The notes under the pieces are model-generated. The model did not search any database, was not told the DNA's origin, and worked only from the letters and a program-made list of their open reading frames with translations. From contig NW_017264202.1 in assembly GCF_001619985.1 (NCBI RefSeq), forward strand, positions 1,050,646 through 1,114,645: a DNA stretch of 64,000 nt, in the 5' to 3' direction. This document shows, one piece after another, positions 23,501-36,228 of this stretch (position 1 is the stretch's first letter; each line of letters starts with the position of its first letter). Origin of the DNA: Xylona heveae TC161. Taxonomy: Eukaryota; Ascomycota; Xylonomycetes; Xylonales; Xylonaceae. The position numbers and the translations under genes were made by a program.

Positions 23501-25274
23501 CGGATCTAAATGGCATTCTCCCTGCCCTGATAGGGGCTGGTTGTTTCTCTCTTTCCACAGTCATAGTCGCTGCGCGGAAGCGCATTGAGGAAGTAGCTTG
23601 CGAACCCAATGTGGCATTCATTCCAGCCAAAATCGCTCTAGAAACGATATCACTTTTGCTTCAACAGCCAGACACATCGACATTTTTCTATAGCTTCGTA
23701 AGTAGAAGGCCTATATAGGTGCAGATACAGCCGACTTGAAGCTGATTTTTTTTTTCTCTCAGAATCTCTATCGATTTCTTCTCGAGCAGCGTCACTTTGT
23801 TGATGAGCATGCGGCAGACATATTGCACTTTTTTGAAGTCACTGTTCATTTCGGTCTCAACAACGACAAGCAAGAGATATTTCATGCTGCGGAAACTCCG
23901 CCATTTGAGTCATTGTTCTCGGTGTTCATGAGAAGGACATTGTTGGCTCATCAGGAGGATTTTCGTCGATGTGCTATTGCAGAATCAACTCTGAGTCAAA
24001 CGCAGCTCGCTTCCTATCTCGATCAAGCGCTCAACATCTTGTTTGTTTCATGTCATTCTAGTGGTAAGAACCATGGTTATCGATTTCGCACTACGATATC
24101 AGTTTAACCAAATGGAAAAACAGATCTGTCCGGCATTGACTTGGAGAGTCAGCTCCAGAGCATAAGTCAGATGGTTGACCCATTCAACCTCCCATTTTGC
24201 CAGCTTAAACTTCTAGTTGCCTTGCGCTCTGTCGACTTATCAGCAGAATCAGGATGTGCTCCAGAGTACTTAGTTCGACACTTCCTTGATTCCATAGGCT
24301 CAGATAATCAGCGAGATTCAGCGCTATGGGCGGATCTATTATCTGGGCTCTCTGATGCACTCGTCACAGAAGTAAGTCTGCCATTTTGTGAATTCGGTAC
24401 TCAGACATACTAACGTTAATAGGTCCGCGAACAGGCATTGAAAGAAATGCTGTCCACGATTCCGTCTTCCACTGACTTGGAGGGCCACTCGTCCTTCAAG
24501 TCACCGTGTTCAGAAGAAAAGTTTGAGATGTTTTTGGGTTTAATCAAGGCAACTATGATGAATGCTATCGAAGGTGGAACCCAAACATTCTTGAATTTAC
24601 TCATTGAAAAATTCGGCGCAACACTTCAAAGACTTCAATCTTCAGATCTTATTTCGGACGTCGATGCGAGCAAGGAGAAGATTTCAAATGGAAACTGGCA
24701 CTTTCTAGGCGATTTGCGTCGCTGGTAAGATCATGCCTTGAATATAGTTAGCCGTTTCGGGTCCACTGACGCTTTTGACTCCAGGATCATCACTCTTCTT
24801 CGGCTGGTACTGATTCACCATGGGTCATTCCGAAATGAAAAGGTTACAGCAGTGGACAATACCCGTCTTGCCATATGCATGGCTTCTCTGCTCATAGACG
24901 ACGTCTTGCAGCAGGACGCAGAGTTGCTTCAATTTCTTTTTGACGTTTTAGCCACACTTGTTGACGGTATGGGATGAGCATCTTCTTAAACAAACTGCAT
25001 GTTATGATATTCTGACTCGCATGCAATGACAGAGCTCTCCGATGACGCACGCATTAATTGTATCAAATTCTTCCAGTCTCAAATCAGCGACTGGAGGCTC
25101 CAATACCTTTTTGACTACCATGCAGGCCCAAATGCATGGCTACATGCTTCGTCCAAAGGAAAACTTATTCCATACCCACTTCGCCCTTGGGAAATGCTGG
25201 CAGAACCCACCCCAAATGTCGGCGATAATGACGCCAGTCTGAATCTGACCGCATTTCAGGCGAGAAAAATTTAA
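20521..25274 (+). CDS. SRB8: Mediator kinase-module subunit Med12 (Srb8)
   Basis: Med12 is the subunit of the Mediator CDK8 kinase module that activates Cdk8 and represses or tunes RNA polymerase II transcription. After a disordered N terminus, splicing joins SSE to RTADIFPWAGNHPEDVL, the Med12 signature, then KQGYYDKV. The Med12 core follows: RTIPHGIRGRMLLDQCLSKG, ARAVWLIKCVGANEIRAFKR. The rest is a long alpha-helical repeat interrupted by roughly ten introns, ending LYPL-like WLHASSKGKLIPYPLRPWEM and SLNLTAFQARKI, matching the conserved Med12 C terminus. Roughly 1,450 residues, normal for fungi. The start is the first in-frame ATG. Confidence 0.92.
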
Positions 25275-26070
25275 GAAGCGGTATAGACAGCCTTCTTTCC
25301 AATTTTGCCACTAGTTAAGCATAGCGCATTCTTATTTCTCACATGTATTTTCAGGTGGGCTAATTTAGAGAAACTTGTTCAATTTTGGAAAGATGTACAC
25401 CCAAGCCGGATACAAGATGATCAATGTACCTTCAATCTTGAATTTCTCTTTCTCGGAGTTCAAAATAGAGCGCTCGTGCTTGGTTCATTATTTTGTCATA
25501 ATCCTTCTGAGTAGCCATCTATCTCGTGATTACTCCACCAAACAATTTCGAGGGCAGAAATTCTCATCTGTAATTTTCGATCCTTTCTATTGGGTGTCCC
25601 TGAGCTATTAAGTCCTTCAGGGTAGCTGAAAGCTTTGATATCAACCGTGGAGCAAAGGCAGAGAAGGGAGAGAAACTGCTTCCACTGAGCCAGGGACGTA
25701 GATTTTGCATCTTATTCGAGCTTCAGGAATAGATAGCTTGCATAATAAGCATAATTTTTCTCGGATGTTCGAACGTCTATAGTTGGAACATTCGACGGCT
25801 AAAAACAAAAAAAAATGTTTTGGATCTTGAGAAATATTCCTCGAAAATACATTCCTTCATCTAAGAAAAACGAGTATCGGTGACAGCGAACATTGCAAGG
25901 CTATCCCTAGAATAATTCATTATTCTGTAACCGGGGCATGCATGAGAGCAAAAGTCGTCTTCGAGCCAAATCGTGCTTGAAACAAGCGAAAAATAGGGGA
26001 GACTAAGAGACAAAAGGGGCATGAGAAGTGAACTTGATATACTGCAAAGAGAGGCGGAAATAATCATTAT
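25275..26070. other. MED12/RGD1 convergent intergenic region
   Basis: About 800 bp, AT-rich, presumed 3' untranslated regions. Short ORFs have no features of a gene. Confidence 0.5.
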
Positions 26071-28470
26071 TCAGTCATCATCAAATATCTGGTATGTGTT
26101 CTGCAGGATAGTATCAATGACCCGCACTTGCCATCCTGCGTCGGCAATATTAGGGCCCGTATTTGAGCCCATGAGTGTAGGACTAAATCGATAATGAGCT
26201 TCGGAGTAATGCTATGGGAGAGTCTTATGGAGAAAACGTACCCAAAGCAAATAGCCAGGTTCCCAGCATTCATACGGTTGACATGTGAATGTTCTTGCAC
26301 TCGGTTGAGATGCTGGTGGTGTCAGTTAAATACGTTGAACAGGAGCCCAGTAGTCACATACAATAATCAATGCACGCAAGGTAGCGTAATTAGGATCTGG
26401 TAGACTGTTTACAATAGCATGCAACGAATCTCTCCGAATGATATCATCGTCAACGCCTGAGAGTCATTGGTTAGTCTGGGCCCAATTTTTTTCCCGCGCC
26501 TCGTACATACGCGCTGCGTTGATGAATTCTGCATAATGCTCAGTAGTCATCAAAGGCTCTGGTAAGTCTCGGAAGAATTGCTTCAGTAAACCGGCGACGC
26601 TATTGACATCGTGAAAGAAGTTCTCCGGGTTCCGAAAATCGACTTGAGAAGAATCTGGGCAGGTGTCAGTCGTGGTGATCGTGGACATAGCAGGGACTTG
26701 AATCTTCCATACCATTATCAAAGATTGCCTTGAGCTTTGCAATGTGTGATGCGGTGCCAGAGAGTCGATAGATGCCCTCAAGATCGAGTCCGAAAAGATC
26801 AACGGCTTGAAGACATTGGTAAACAACCATGGGTACCGCAGATCCATCACGTCGAAACAACTCATCCAACGAAACTCCGAATACCGGCTTTAATGGAGGA
26901 AGCTCCCCGGGGTACGGCGCGGAATGCCCACCTGGTGTCGTTTGGTCCGCGAATGTAGGCTGGAAGCTGGATGGTCCCGGAAGAGACGTGACACCGTTAC
27001 TTCCCCCCGGGTATTGTGGCTGGTGTGCACCTACGAGACTCCTGTCCACTGGGGATTGTGCGTCCGGTCCGCTTCCTGATAGAGGAACGTGAGTGTTCAA
27101 AGTTGTTGAGAGCTGTGGAGCGGTTTGCATTGCTGAGCCAGCACCGGATGGCGAGCTCAAGAGCAATTGCGATTGACGATTTGCAGCCGTCGACATAGGC
27201 TGCTGGCCAGCAAGAGTCTATAAATTGTCAGGCTTTTTTCCTTGGATGAGTCCAGAATGTGCTTACTAGATGACGCTCGTAGTTGATTTCCGGGCGTTTG
27301 GGGGGAACTTTCGACAAAAAGCTGAGGATATAGGAATTAAGGTCTCCGTCATTGTCAATGAGGTGAAAAGCTTCACGAAGACTCCTTGGTTGCGCGTCTT
27401 GACTCTGTTCCTGTTGCTTCAAGGGACTAAGACTTAGTCCGTTGTTAAGCAGCAGTTTCTCGTTCAAAGAAGCTGTACAGTATCATGATTCTCAGCAGGA
27501 AGTTGGAGAGAGACGGCTGGGTAAGGACTGCGCACCAAACTTTTGTAACTGCAGGGTCAAGCCTGCATCGCATTCTGATATTAGAGACATCAAAGCTCGG
27601 ACGGACTGGGGTCTTAAGGTAGTGATAAGCTCTTGCCGCTGAGCACGTGCAGTGTTGACCTTGGAGGCATAGTCGGTATCAGCTGCTTGAACCTTTTTGA
27701 GAAGGTCCTCCTCATGCTGAGCAGCGGATTTAGGGCCTTTGAGACCGAAAATCTTCCCTGATTGTTTGTCGCCAGTACGGACGCGGTCATAGTCTTCTGC
27801 CAAAGAATCGTACTTGGCTTTGGCCTTCTCCATAAGGTTCTCGGAATCTTGGGCCCGTTTCTCCGCACTCAAACCAGTTTGCTTCCATGGCTTCCTCCCT
27901 CTTTCGATGTTTGAAGTCATATCCGATAGATCTTCCTGCATCTGATGCAGGGAAAGAACAAACTGAATACCGTTCTCGGACATGCGATCGAATATGCGAA
28001 TCATCTCGTCGTTTTGTTGAGCAAATGAGCCCTGTCGATGTTCGGGTCGTCTAAATGATTCGTGCGTTGACTTGCAGAGTTTCTTTAGCCCCTGGGCATA
28101 CTCCTCTTCCAATATTGACCTTTTCTTTAGGAATGCGGCAAAGTCCTAGGGATTCTTGAGCGAGGCGGAACCAGTGATAAAATCCTTAGATACGTACGCG
28201 TGCCGAGGCAATACTTTGTTTGAGGCGTTGTAGTAAAGTCGCAACGCCAATCTTCGCACCGATCAAATTAGTCTTTGTTTTCCCTGGGGTATTAAGTGTA
28301 CTCACATCGGAATAGATGACTTCGTCAATCAGCTGCGAGGCTTGTGTACGCGTGTGTGATGCATCCACCTCCGCGGGGCCCGATTCCGGGACGCCATCCG
28401 CCGGATGAGCATCATTTGAGGAGAATAGTGGTTCGGGTGACTGGCGGGGCAAGTCATTATCATCCGCCAT
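26071..28470 (-). CDS. RGD1: F-BAR and RhoGAP protein, Rgd1-like
   Basis: GTPase-activating protein for Rho GTPases at curved plasma membrane; yeast Rgd1 acts on Rho3/Rho4. Domain order: acidic N terminus (MADDNDLPRQSPEP); F-BAR domain with TLLQRLKQS, EEEYAQGLKKLCKST and MQEDLSDMTSNIERGRKPWK, coiled-coil YDSLAEDYDR; linker of about 200 Ser/Pro/Gly residues; and RhoGAP domain with FGVSLDELFRRDGSAVP, GIYRLSGT (catalytic arginine finger R), LKQFFRDLPEPLMT and NAGNLAICFG. It stops at 26071 after IFDDD. Several introns, mostly short. Shares its 5' region with a Rac gene on the other strand, a plausible functional pairing in polarity control, though Rac as a substrate is only a guess. Confidence 0.9.
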
Positions 28471-29594
28471 GATAAATCTTTGATATGAGCAAAGTCCGCT
28501 CTAACTTGACTCTTGTTCTTGATACACACAAGTGATCCTTCTGTCGTAGGAGCCAGCTATCGGGAGATTCAGTACCTCCAGGGTACGTTATGGAGTACGT
28601 TAGACGAGCCGCGGAGCTATCCGCAGCATGGGCGGCAATGTAGCCATATCGGTACAGGCGCAGCAAGTACATCAGTGTAAATTAGCGTCATCCCCATGCC
28701 ACAAGGAATGGCTGATGCGCGAGAAGAGGGTCTCTGACGCCTCCGTTTGTCTCCTTATCCGCGGCATTTAGTTGACTATGGTTCCCACTAGCCACTACGA
28801 ATATCAGTTATCTCATTCTCCTCAGCTGGCATGTTTACCGGAGAAGGCAAGGTTGCTGTAAGGGTCTAATGCTAGCCAAGAAAAAAATTGAAAAATTTCC
28901 GCCGCATGCATAAAGTGTTGTTGGAGCTGTTGAGGTATACAGACGAGCTTGTGAGAGTCTGCCCTAAGAAAACGTAATCTTGAGTGAATCTGCTGGCTCA
29001 CTAAAGAGTCATGAATAAAAAGCATTTCTTACGAAGTACCAACCAATAATTGTGAGAGCGGTGTGTATCGCTAAGTAACTTTAATTCACTATCATTCACT
29101 TTTAGCGACTGATACTGAATTTGCGGCATGTTCCGCTCCCCATACTCAGCGATGCCTCTCCCCGAAAGTCCCTGGGGCCGCGAAACAACCTAATACAGAA
29201 AGGTGATCATCGCCTCAATACTTTGAGCTCTCCAGTACCGTCGCGATCAATCTTAAGTTTCTTTTTCTTGCAAAGAATCTACAATAGAAAAATAACTTGT
29301 CATTTGATTTCTTATGTCAGCTTCCTGGTGAGATTCAAGACTTCGCCTCTACAGTTCGGAAGAGTTAGGCCAAGTGGGGAGTAGTATTCGAATCCGCCAA
29401 CACATTGGCTGAATTTCCTTGACCTCCTCACCTTGGATGGCCTTGTAAGCTTTTGTCTGGGCACAGGGCTATATTTGACCTCTGGAGCTTCTTTGTACCT
29501 GAGATAGCTAACTCTTCCATTCTCCAGTTAATCTCTTCTCACTCCGGTGGTAATCTATTCATTGATCTGAATCGACATTGACATAGCCGGAGAA
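28471..29594. promoter_or_regulatory. RGD1/Rac divergent intergenic region
   Basis: 1.1 kb shared upstream region of a RhoGAP gene and a Rac gene. No gene, repeat or clear site was recognised. Confidence 0.4.
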
Positions 29595-30480
29595 ATGGCT
29601 GCAGCCCCGGCAACACAATCTTTGAAGGTAGCGTCTACCGGTTTCATGTTAATATCACAGCAACTTTGGCTGATTAGGTTGTGACAGTGTGTGGTCACCG
29701 GAGACGGTGCGGTTGGAAAGGTGACTCTTGCGTGAATCAGTTTTCGATACAATTTGTTGATCTGGAAGTAGACATGTCTCCTGATCTCATATACAACTAA
29801 TGCTTTTCCTGGAGAGTATATTCCCACGGTGTACGTATGATCTTAGCCTATTTTGCAACCCTCTCAAGTCATAGGATTAACAATCAATTCTCAGGTTCGA
29901 CAACTATTCTGCCAATGTCTCTGTTGACGGAAGACCTATCAGCCTCGGGTTGTGGGATACTGCGGGACAAGAAGATTATGACCGACTTCGCCCTCTCTCG
30001 TACCCTCAAACCGATGTTTTTCTGATCTGCTTTTCCGTTGTCAGCCCTGCCTCATTCGACAACGTCAAAGCAAAGGTCAGCAAACCGTTTCCGTGACAGC
30101 AAAGACATGCTGACAATTTAACCAAAGTGGTATCCTGAAATCTCACACCACTCACCTAATGTTCCAATCATCCTAGTAGGAACTAAATTGGACTTGAGAG
30201 AGAATAATAATCCGCAGCAGCGGATGCTGCCCAAGGAAATGAAGCCAAAAGAGTTCGAGGACGGCGTGAATTTGAAAACAGAAATCAAAGCTTACGATTA
30301 CGTTGAATGTTCTGCCTTGACTCAGAAGAACCTCAAGCGTGTATTCGATCAGGCTATCAGGTAAACAAGGTTCCATCATGTTATCAAAGGAAAATACTCA
30401 TGTCTATCCTTGGCAGGGCTGTCCTCGATCCCCGACCGTTGGCTCCGAACAAGAAGAAGTCCAAATGTGCTATGTTTTAA
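29595..30480 (+). CDS. Rho-family small GTPase, Rac type
   Basis: Molecular switch for hyphal polarity and actin. The exon chain reads [22 protein letters not shown] (P loop), [19 protein letters not shown] (switch I), [33 protein letters not shown] (switch II), GTKLDLR (G4), ECSALTQ (G5) and a polybasic tail [20 protein letters not shown] and SLK identify Rac rather than Cdc42. About 200 residues, five or six short introns. Odd points: the helix after TKLDLR ([10 protein letters not shown], then [11 protein letters not shown]) is far from that of typical fungal Rac1, and the CaaX box is CAMF where fungal Rac proteins usually end in Leu. The first ATG at 29595 is used. Confidence 0.9.
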
Positions 30481-31678
30481 CGGGTTTTTGTCCAGTCTGA
30501 TCATTTGACGGCGTTATTTAACGTGAGCTGGGGCAGTGGCTTTATATTTTTTTTTTTTTCTATTTTGTTCTCCTCTTCAAATCAGCGCAAGCACGACATT
30601 GATGGAAAGCATTGCATTTGGTCAGGCACTTTTACCCACAAAGGGATAACGTAGATAGCGCTTCTCACACGCCTTCTCTAAATTATTTGCAGCGTTGGTG
30701 ACGGTCTCTCACTCTTAACTTGATTGTCTTCGCTTTAGGAGATGCCATGGTCACTCCACATATGAGAGCGTTGTGGATTTTAGCCTTCCCATGTACATAT
30801 TTCAACATCCCAAGCTCATGATGATTGCATCCGACGCTGGCCGTTTCCCGCGCACGTCTCCATTGAGTGTTCTCTTGTGAGTTGCGCACTCAGGTCGAAA
30901 AGCGTCTTAAAGCAGGTTGGACCTCAACCGTACCTTCATTTGCTTGTTTTTATTCTCCTTCCGTATTTCCTAATCGCCTGCATATAGCCAGAAACCTTTA
31001 CTACGTAATTGATCAATTTACATGTTGGGTTAAAGATACGCAGGTGTTTTACCAGCAAATTACTGAGCCGGCTTGCCATCACTCAGAACGTGAAGAGCTG
31101 CTATTTGCGCTTCCCAGCGGTACTGATTGTGCTTGTTCTAGATAGTCGTCGAGCCTATTAGATCCTTTGAACTGACGTGGAAAGCAAGAGCACCCGGGCT
31201 ACCCTAAACAAAACAATTGCTTGCTGTATTCCAATGGAGAGAGACCTTTTCACATGTTCCGTCTAGCTTGCTTGGTCCCAGCTTTCAAGTGCGAATTAGA
31301 CCCTAAATTTAACGACGCTTACCCAAAAGGGGTGACCTGTGCTGCATGTATCTTTACACTACCAGTCTACCCACCGCGCATTCGCGTTGGTGGCGCGTCA
31401 CCTGGAAAAGCTGTTGGCCATTGCCAGGTATGTACCTATGTTTATTCCGTCGATAATAATCGCTCTGCAGTGAGAACAAACTAATCCGACGTCAAGAAAA
31501 CTCAATCCATCTCGTCAATGACAGTGATATAAATATGGAAACCGATAATCCTGAAAGCTCTCATCATTTTCCTGACGAAACAATCCGAACACCTCTAATA
31601 AACGTGCGCTAACCTCTTTCACGGAATCAACAAGATTTTGTCATGACAATTTTCTGATATGGATCCTAGGCTCGCTAT
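30481..31678. other. Rac/CENP-T intergenic region
   Basis: 1.2 kb. A long T run at about 30548-30559 lies just after the Rac gene. ORFs at 30867-31145 and 31221-31484 have no family features, and the second opens with TTG. Nothing else recognised. Confidence 0.5.
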
Positions 31679-33221
31679 ATGGCAGAACTTATCCAAAGGC
31701 CTGTCACTCCGAAGCATCGTGGTTCTAGTATTGGGCCAGGTCCGTCAGTGCCCCGGCCCGCCTTCCGCACACCGACTGCAAGCAGAACTATCAGGCAATC
31801 CCGAGGCGGCGAGACGGCTCCATTAACGCCGCATGCTCTGCGCGCTCTGGAGAAACGCCGCGCAGCAGCACTAACTCCAGGGCGTGCAAGACGGCGGAGC
31901 GGTTTTGTCCAGAGAGAGACGCCTCGGGATTCTCTACGTACGCTCAGTAAACGTATGTCAATACTCCGCCATCAAATTTCAAAGCCGGTGGTCATGGGCT
32001 AATGTCACAAGTTCTTGCGCGGAGTACCAAACCAATCGAGCCATCGCCCAAGCCCCCTAATCTTCGCACTGAAGAGGGACTGCGATTACACATCCCGGAG
32101 GAGTTCGAAAAGGAAGCAGATCCTCCAAAACCAAGAGTCTCTTTGCCTCTCGGCGAAGATGATGATGATGATGACGATGATGACGACGAACCTTTACCCC
32201 CTCCTCCACAACTCTCCAGCGAGTTTGATGATGATAATTATACGATCCAGTCCGTCGAACAACCAAGGAGAGCTGCCAGCGAGCAGCCGTTTGGCCGACT
32301 GTCAAGGGCGAGCTTTGGAAGCCTCCGTCTGAGCGATCGATTCGCCGATTTGGATGATCTCAGCCCTGGCTTCGGGCCCGGCGAAGACGAAAATATGGAA
32401 ATGTTCCAGCTGCGCTCAGAGGAGATACTAGATAGCGACCCACAATACAGTGATTTTCAAAATATGGGCATGGACGATTCTCTGCCCTTGAGAGATAGTC
32501 CTCTGGGAACAAGGATCGTGCAAGCCCCACGTTCCAGCGACATTATTCCGGCAATCGTCCCGGACGGCGACGAACCCAGCTTTGCCTTTGAGCTCGAGCA
32601 ACTTCCGGCTGAGGATTTCCCGTTTAACAATGCAGAAGAAGAGTCCGAGGCGGAAGATAACGCTGCAGGCGTCATTGTGCCAACGCCAGAGATTCCAAAT
32701 GTTGGAAGGAAAACTCGGCCAATTCGGATGAAAAGGCCGTTGAAGGTCTCTAAGTACGGACTAGAGTATCCCCCTTTACCGCCAACTCTTGTGAGAAAGC
32801 TAGCTTCTACATTCTCTCGGGTGAACGGTAGCTCCAGGGTGGGAATAGACAAGAAAACTCTAGATGCAGTCGTGCGCGCCAGCGATTGGTTTTTCGAGCA
32901 AATTAGCGACGACTTGGGAGCATACGCAAATCATGCCGGCAGGAAAACAATCGATGATACTGATATGGTTACATTAATGAAACGGTAGGCACATATTCGA
33001 GGGAATTGGTCCCTTGATACTTCAAATAATTCGACTCACTAACATGTTTAACTTAAAGGCAGCGACAAGTGAATACTAACATGACGCCATTTTCCCTAGC
33101 ACAAAAGCACCTTCCCAGAGAATTACTTCAAGACATACGAATGCAGCCTCCCAAGAAATCACGAAAACGAGAGCGTCGACATCTAGAAATAATAGCAGAA
33201 GAAGAGGAAGAGGAAGGTTAA
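31679..33221 (+). CDS. Inner kinetochore protein CENP-T (Cnn1 family)
   Basis: Histone-fold protein that links centromeric chromatin to the Ndc80 complex. Exon 1 (MAELIQRPVTPKHRG to RTLSK) is basic and rich in Ser/Thr-Pro, as in the Ndc80-binding N termini. The intron at about 31953-32009 leads to a long exon with an acidic Asp run (ten D in a row at 32158-32190), then VGRKTRPIRMKRPLKVSKYG, LEYPPLPPTLVRKLAS and the histone fold: LDAVVRASDWFFEQISDDL, YANHAGRKTIDDTDMVTLMK. The last exon starts RQVNTNMTPFSLAQKHLPRE and ends in a Lys/Arg then Glu tail before the stop at 33219. About 460 residues. Only the C-terminal fold is well conserved, as usual for CENP-T. Confidence 0.85.
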
Positions 33222-33241
33222 TCTACTCCTACTTTCGTATT

Positions 33242-34410
33242 TCACCATTCTTTGTTTTGGCGTACTCTTCGGGCAACCCCAGTGGGAGGCTTTTTAACGA
33301 CCATCCACAGCATGACGGAAGTGGCTGCAGCAAGCGCATACCTATTGTGGACGATTAGCGATGTTCTTCAAAATTATCTTTCTCGAGCGGTAAATATCAA
33401 CTTCGAGCGGGCCTTTGGGGCATGAATAGCATACCATGTAAATATGTACTGGGCATGGTTATTTCGAAGATTAACCTCTGCCGCACGGCCAATCGGTATA
33501 CCTTTTGCTTCCCTATCATATGCCTTTAAAAGATCGGGTTCTACCCAAGTGAGCACGTTGTCAAGCTTTGTACACAAATGATAGCTTACCCATGGTCTCT
33601 TCAATCCAAACAGGCTGGCTGCCAGTAAGCTTCGCCATCTGCTCCACATCAGGGAAATAAAATTCTCCCAGCTCTGGCTTGTTGTCTGGGGTAAACATGT
33701 TTTTCTTCCACGGCTCTCTTAATAAGCCTTCTACCGTTACCTCTTCCGTGGGCAAGCCTTCCTTTCTGTCGGCCTGTCGTTTGAGGCTCTTGGGAATCCA
33801 CCCACGGTTCACTAAAATTGTTGTTCCTTCATCCCCCCGCTCGAGAGGTGTAATTACCATGTAGCCATTGTTGCCATCGTGCAACCGTGGGCCGATGAGC
33901 ATCTCTTGGTCATGTCGAAAATGGCCAGTCGCGAAAACTCTTCTATAGTCAAACTCCGCAATTGCTTCAGGATTAATGTTGGGCGGCAGAGGCAACGGAC
34001 TCCGCACAAGCCGGTCTTCGAGCTTTGCAATCAACTTAGTCTTCCAATCTAGTCGTTGAACCTGCCATGTCCCAAGAGCAAAGGCCGTTAGGGGAATTAA
34101 TGCTAATGTGCTCGTTAGCAGTCAAAATTCGCCTGCGGAGCATATCGCAAGGTATGGAAGCACAGAACATACCGAGGATTATGAGGCCAGGACCATGCTT
34201 TCTTCCACTCCTGACAAGATTCGGAGGGTTATCAACGATCGATGTGAAACTGGGATCATCTGCCGGCGAATGAATGGAGCGTGTTTGGACAGCCAGTCCT
34301 TGCCCGCATTTTGGGCATTGAAGACCGTTGCGGAGAAAAGTGCGCGATGCAAGGTGATTTGACCTCCGAAAAGTACGGGTCAGCAGAGTAGAGGCGTATG
34401 CGCTCGTCAT
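33242..34410 (-). CDS. SHY1: Cytochrome oxidase assembly protein SURF1/Shy1
   Basis: Mitochondrial inner-membrane chaperone for assembly of the Cox1 haem module. The presequence MTSAYASTLLTRTFRRS leads to a first helix (GLIILG, then LIPLTAFALGTWQVQRLDWK), the family signature GTWQVQRL, then EFDYRRVFATGHFRHDQEM, TILVNRGWIP, EPWKKNMFTPDNKPE, PVWIEETM, NLRNNHAQYIFTWYAL and a final helix followed by KKPP. The stop is at 33242. An upstream in-frame ATG at 34494 exists, but the one at 34410 begins a proper targeting peptide. At least five exons. It ends 20 bp from CENP-T in convergent orientation. Confidence 0.92.
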
Positions 34411-34652
34411 GGCGATTGATGAGAAATGTGCATTGGTAGTTGTGAAGTCAGAAGAATATGTTCGCCAAAAAGGGAAAGTTGCTTGTTCGACCATCCGCCT
34501 CGGACCCTTCCGTCATATACACTTCAGCTCCGTTGCTAGTAGCGAGTGCTCGATTAGAGTCACAAATGATAGATTGCAGGTCCATAGCGACTGCTTGGCC
34601 GAAGTAATTGGTATTTCGACAGATTGGATATATTTCACAATCCTGCATCAAG

Positions 34653-36228
34653 ATGTTCTTTCAAGGTGACCTTCAAAGCGGCATCTTATCGGCCCTTCAA
34701 TCCTCTAAGCTGGTCGCGTGTTTGGTTACAGGTAGTTCTTTCCGGTGTTCTCCTCGTGCTCTGTCAGCAGGTTGACCTGAATTAGATGCCGGTCAGGAGA
34801 GTGAGCTTTGGGTGAATGAGTTCCTGCAAGGTGAAGAGGTGAGATAAGAGGCTATCCGTCGCCTGGTTGCACTCGACGCTGACGCTTGATTCGAGATAAG
34901 TACTAGGCTACAAGAATCAGCCGTGCTACTTCGCCTTGAAGCAGGTTCTCAGGAGGCTAGTTATCTTTCAGTGTTCTGTGCAATTGACCATGTTCCTACT
35001 TTGGTTATCATTCAGTAAGGGTTCTTTCTACTCTGCGGAGGAATTATTCACTAATTAATTCAAGCAACGGGCGTCTCCAGGAAGTTCTATCAGTTGGCAT
35101 ATCCAGACAGGAGTTTGTTGAGCGTATAAGAAAAGTCTTGACCAACTATCGGTCAGAAAATACAGAGGAAAGTGATCTTCCCACTGCCGACTCAGCCCCT
35201 AGTGGTGATCTCAGTAACCATCCGCCGCGTGACGCATCGTCAGTTTTGAGTGCCCCAGATCCTTCACGGGGACGTGCCATGCCGTCAACCGAAACAAGCG
35301 GCAGCAAGGACCAGCAAACGGATTCTAATCAAAGCATTCCGAAAAGGACCCCTCAAAGCCACCAAGAAGCGAGTAGGAAATCGAAGGATGGAGACCTCAA
35401 GTATGCCGAAGAACAACGGAAACTTCGTGCAAAAGCGGAGGAGGAAAGGAAGAGAGTTCTATTGCTAGTAGAGAACGATAGGTCAGAGAGAAGAGATCGG
35501 CGCCAACAACAAGAGAAGTTACGATTAAATAAAGAAAATGAGGAAGGCATCTCACATGGTCAATCTGAGGGAAAGTCTACAAATGCCACATTAGTTCCAG
35601 ATACAGGAACGTGCGCGCTTCAGGTTCGACTTCTAGATGGGAGCACAATACGGTCGCGCTTTTCAGTGAACAGTACTCTCCGTACTGAGGTTCGCAGATG
35701 GGTCGATGAGGAAAGAATAGATGGCGATACGCCTTATTCGTTCAAAGTGATCAGGGCACCTTTTCCAAATCGGTCCATATCGATTACAGAGGAGGAGGAA
35801 TCTCTGCGGAGCCTTGATCTAGTTCCCAGCGCAACCTTAGTGTTAACGGCAGTCCAAAAATTCTCAGACGCATACGATAGTGCTTCGAGATCACTGTTGT
35901 CCCGTGGTTTCAATGCTGGCTACGGCGTTATGGCATCCGGCTTTGGTTTTGTTGCGGGTACCTTTGGCGGCTTGATTGGGACTCAGAGACCGTCCGGTCA
36001 CGGAGACGAGGCAACTGTCCGACCAGCCGCTCCAGATGACAGCTCACAAGAGATAGGAACACGCAGTGTTGCGCATCAAAATATTCGTACGCTTAGAACT
36101 CAATCTAGCAATCGCGAAGATGCTCAACTGTATAATGGAAATCAGGTACGTCTTCCCGACAACAATCATAGATGAAGTGACGCTCAGATATGTAGCTCAA
36201 TTTCGAACCACAAAAGAAGGACGATTAA
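34653..36228 (+). CDS. UBX-domain ERAD protein, UBXN4/erasin-like
   Basis: Cofactor predicted to bring Cdc48/p97 to the ER membrane. The N terminus MFFQGDLQSGILSALQSSK, then ESELWVNEFLQ, ESAVLLRLEAGSQE and VPTLVIIHNGRLQEVL follows the thioredoxin-like UAS fold of UBXN4. A coiled coil (AEEQRKLRAKAEEERKR) precedes the UBX domain (CALQVRLLDGSTIRSRF, FKVIRAPFPNRSI). Downstream is a hydrophobic, Gly-rich stretch (YGVMASGFGFVAGTFGGLIG) like the ER hairpin of UBXN4. Introns: donor at CAAG|gtgaag to acceptor before AA TCA GCC, among others. A last intron removes the apparent end and adds LNFEPQKKDD, stopping at 36228, a tail typical of fungal members. Roughly 470 residues. Confidence 0.85.

Noticed and set aside
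29595-30480. Cdc42 assignment for the small GTPase
   Set aside because: The switch I context [11 protein letters not shown] and the SLKCVVTGD start are Rac-type; Cdc42 has TNKFPSEYVPT.
31221-31484. ORF between Rac and CENP-T
   Set aside because: Opens with TTG, no family features, and no splice context joins it to CENP-T.
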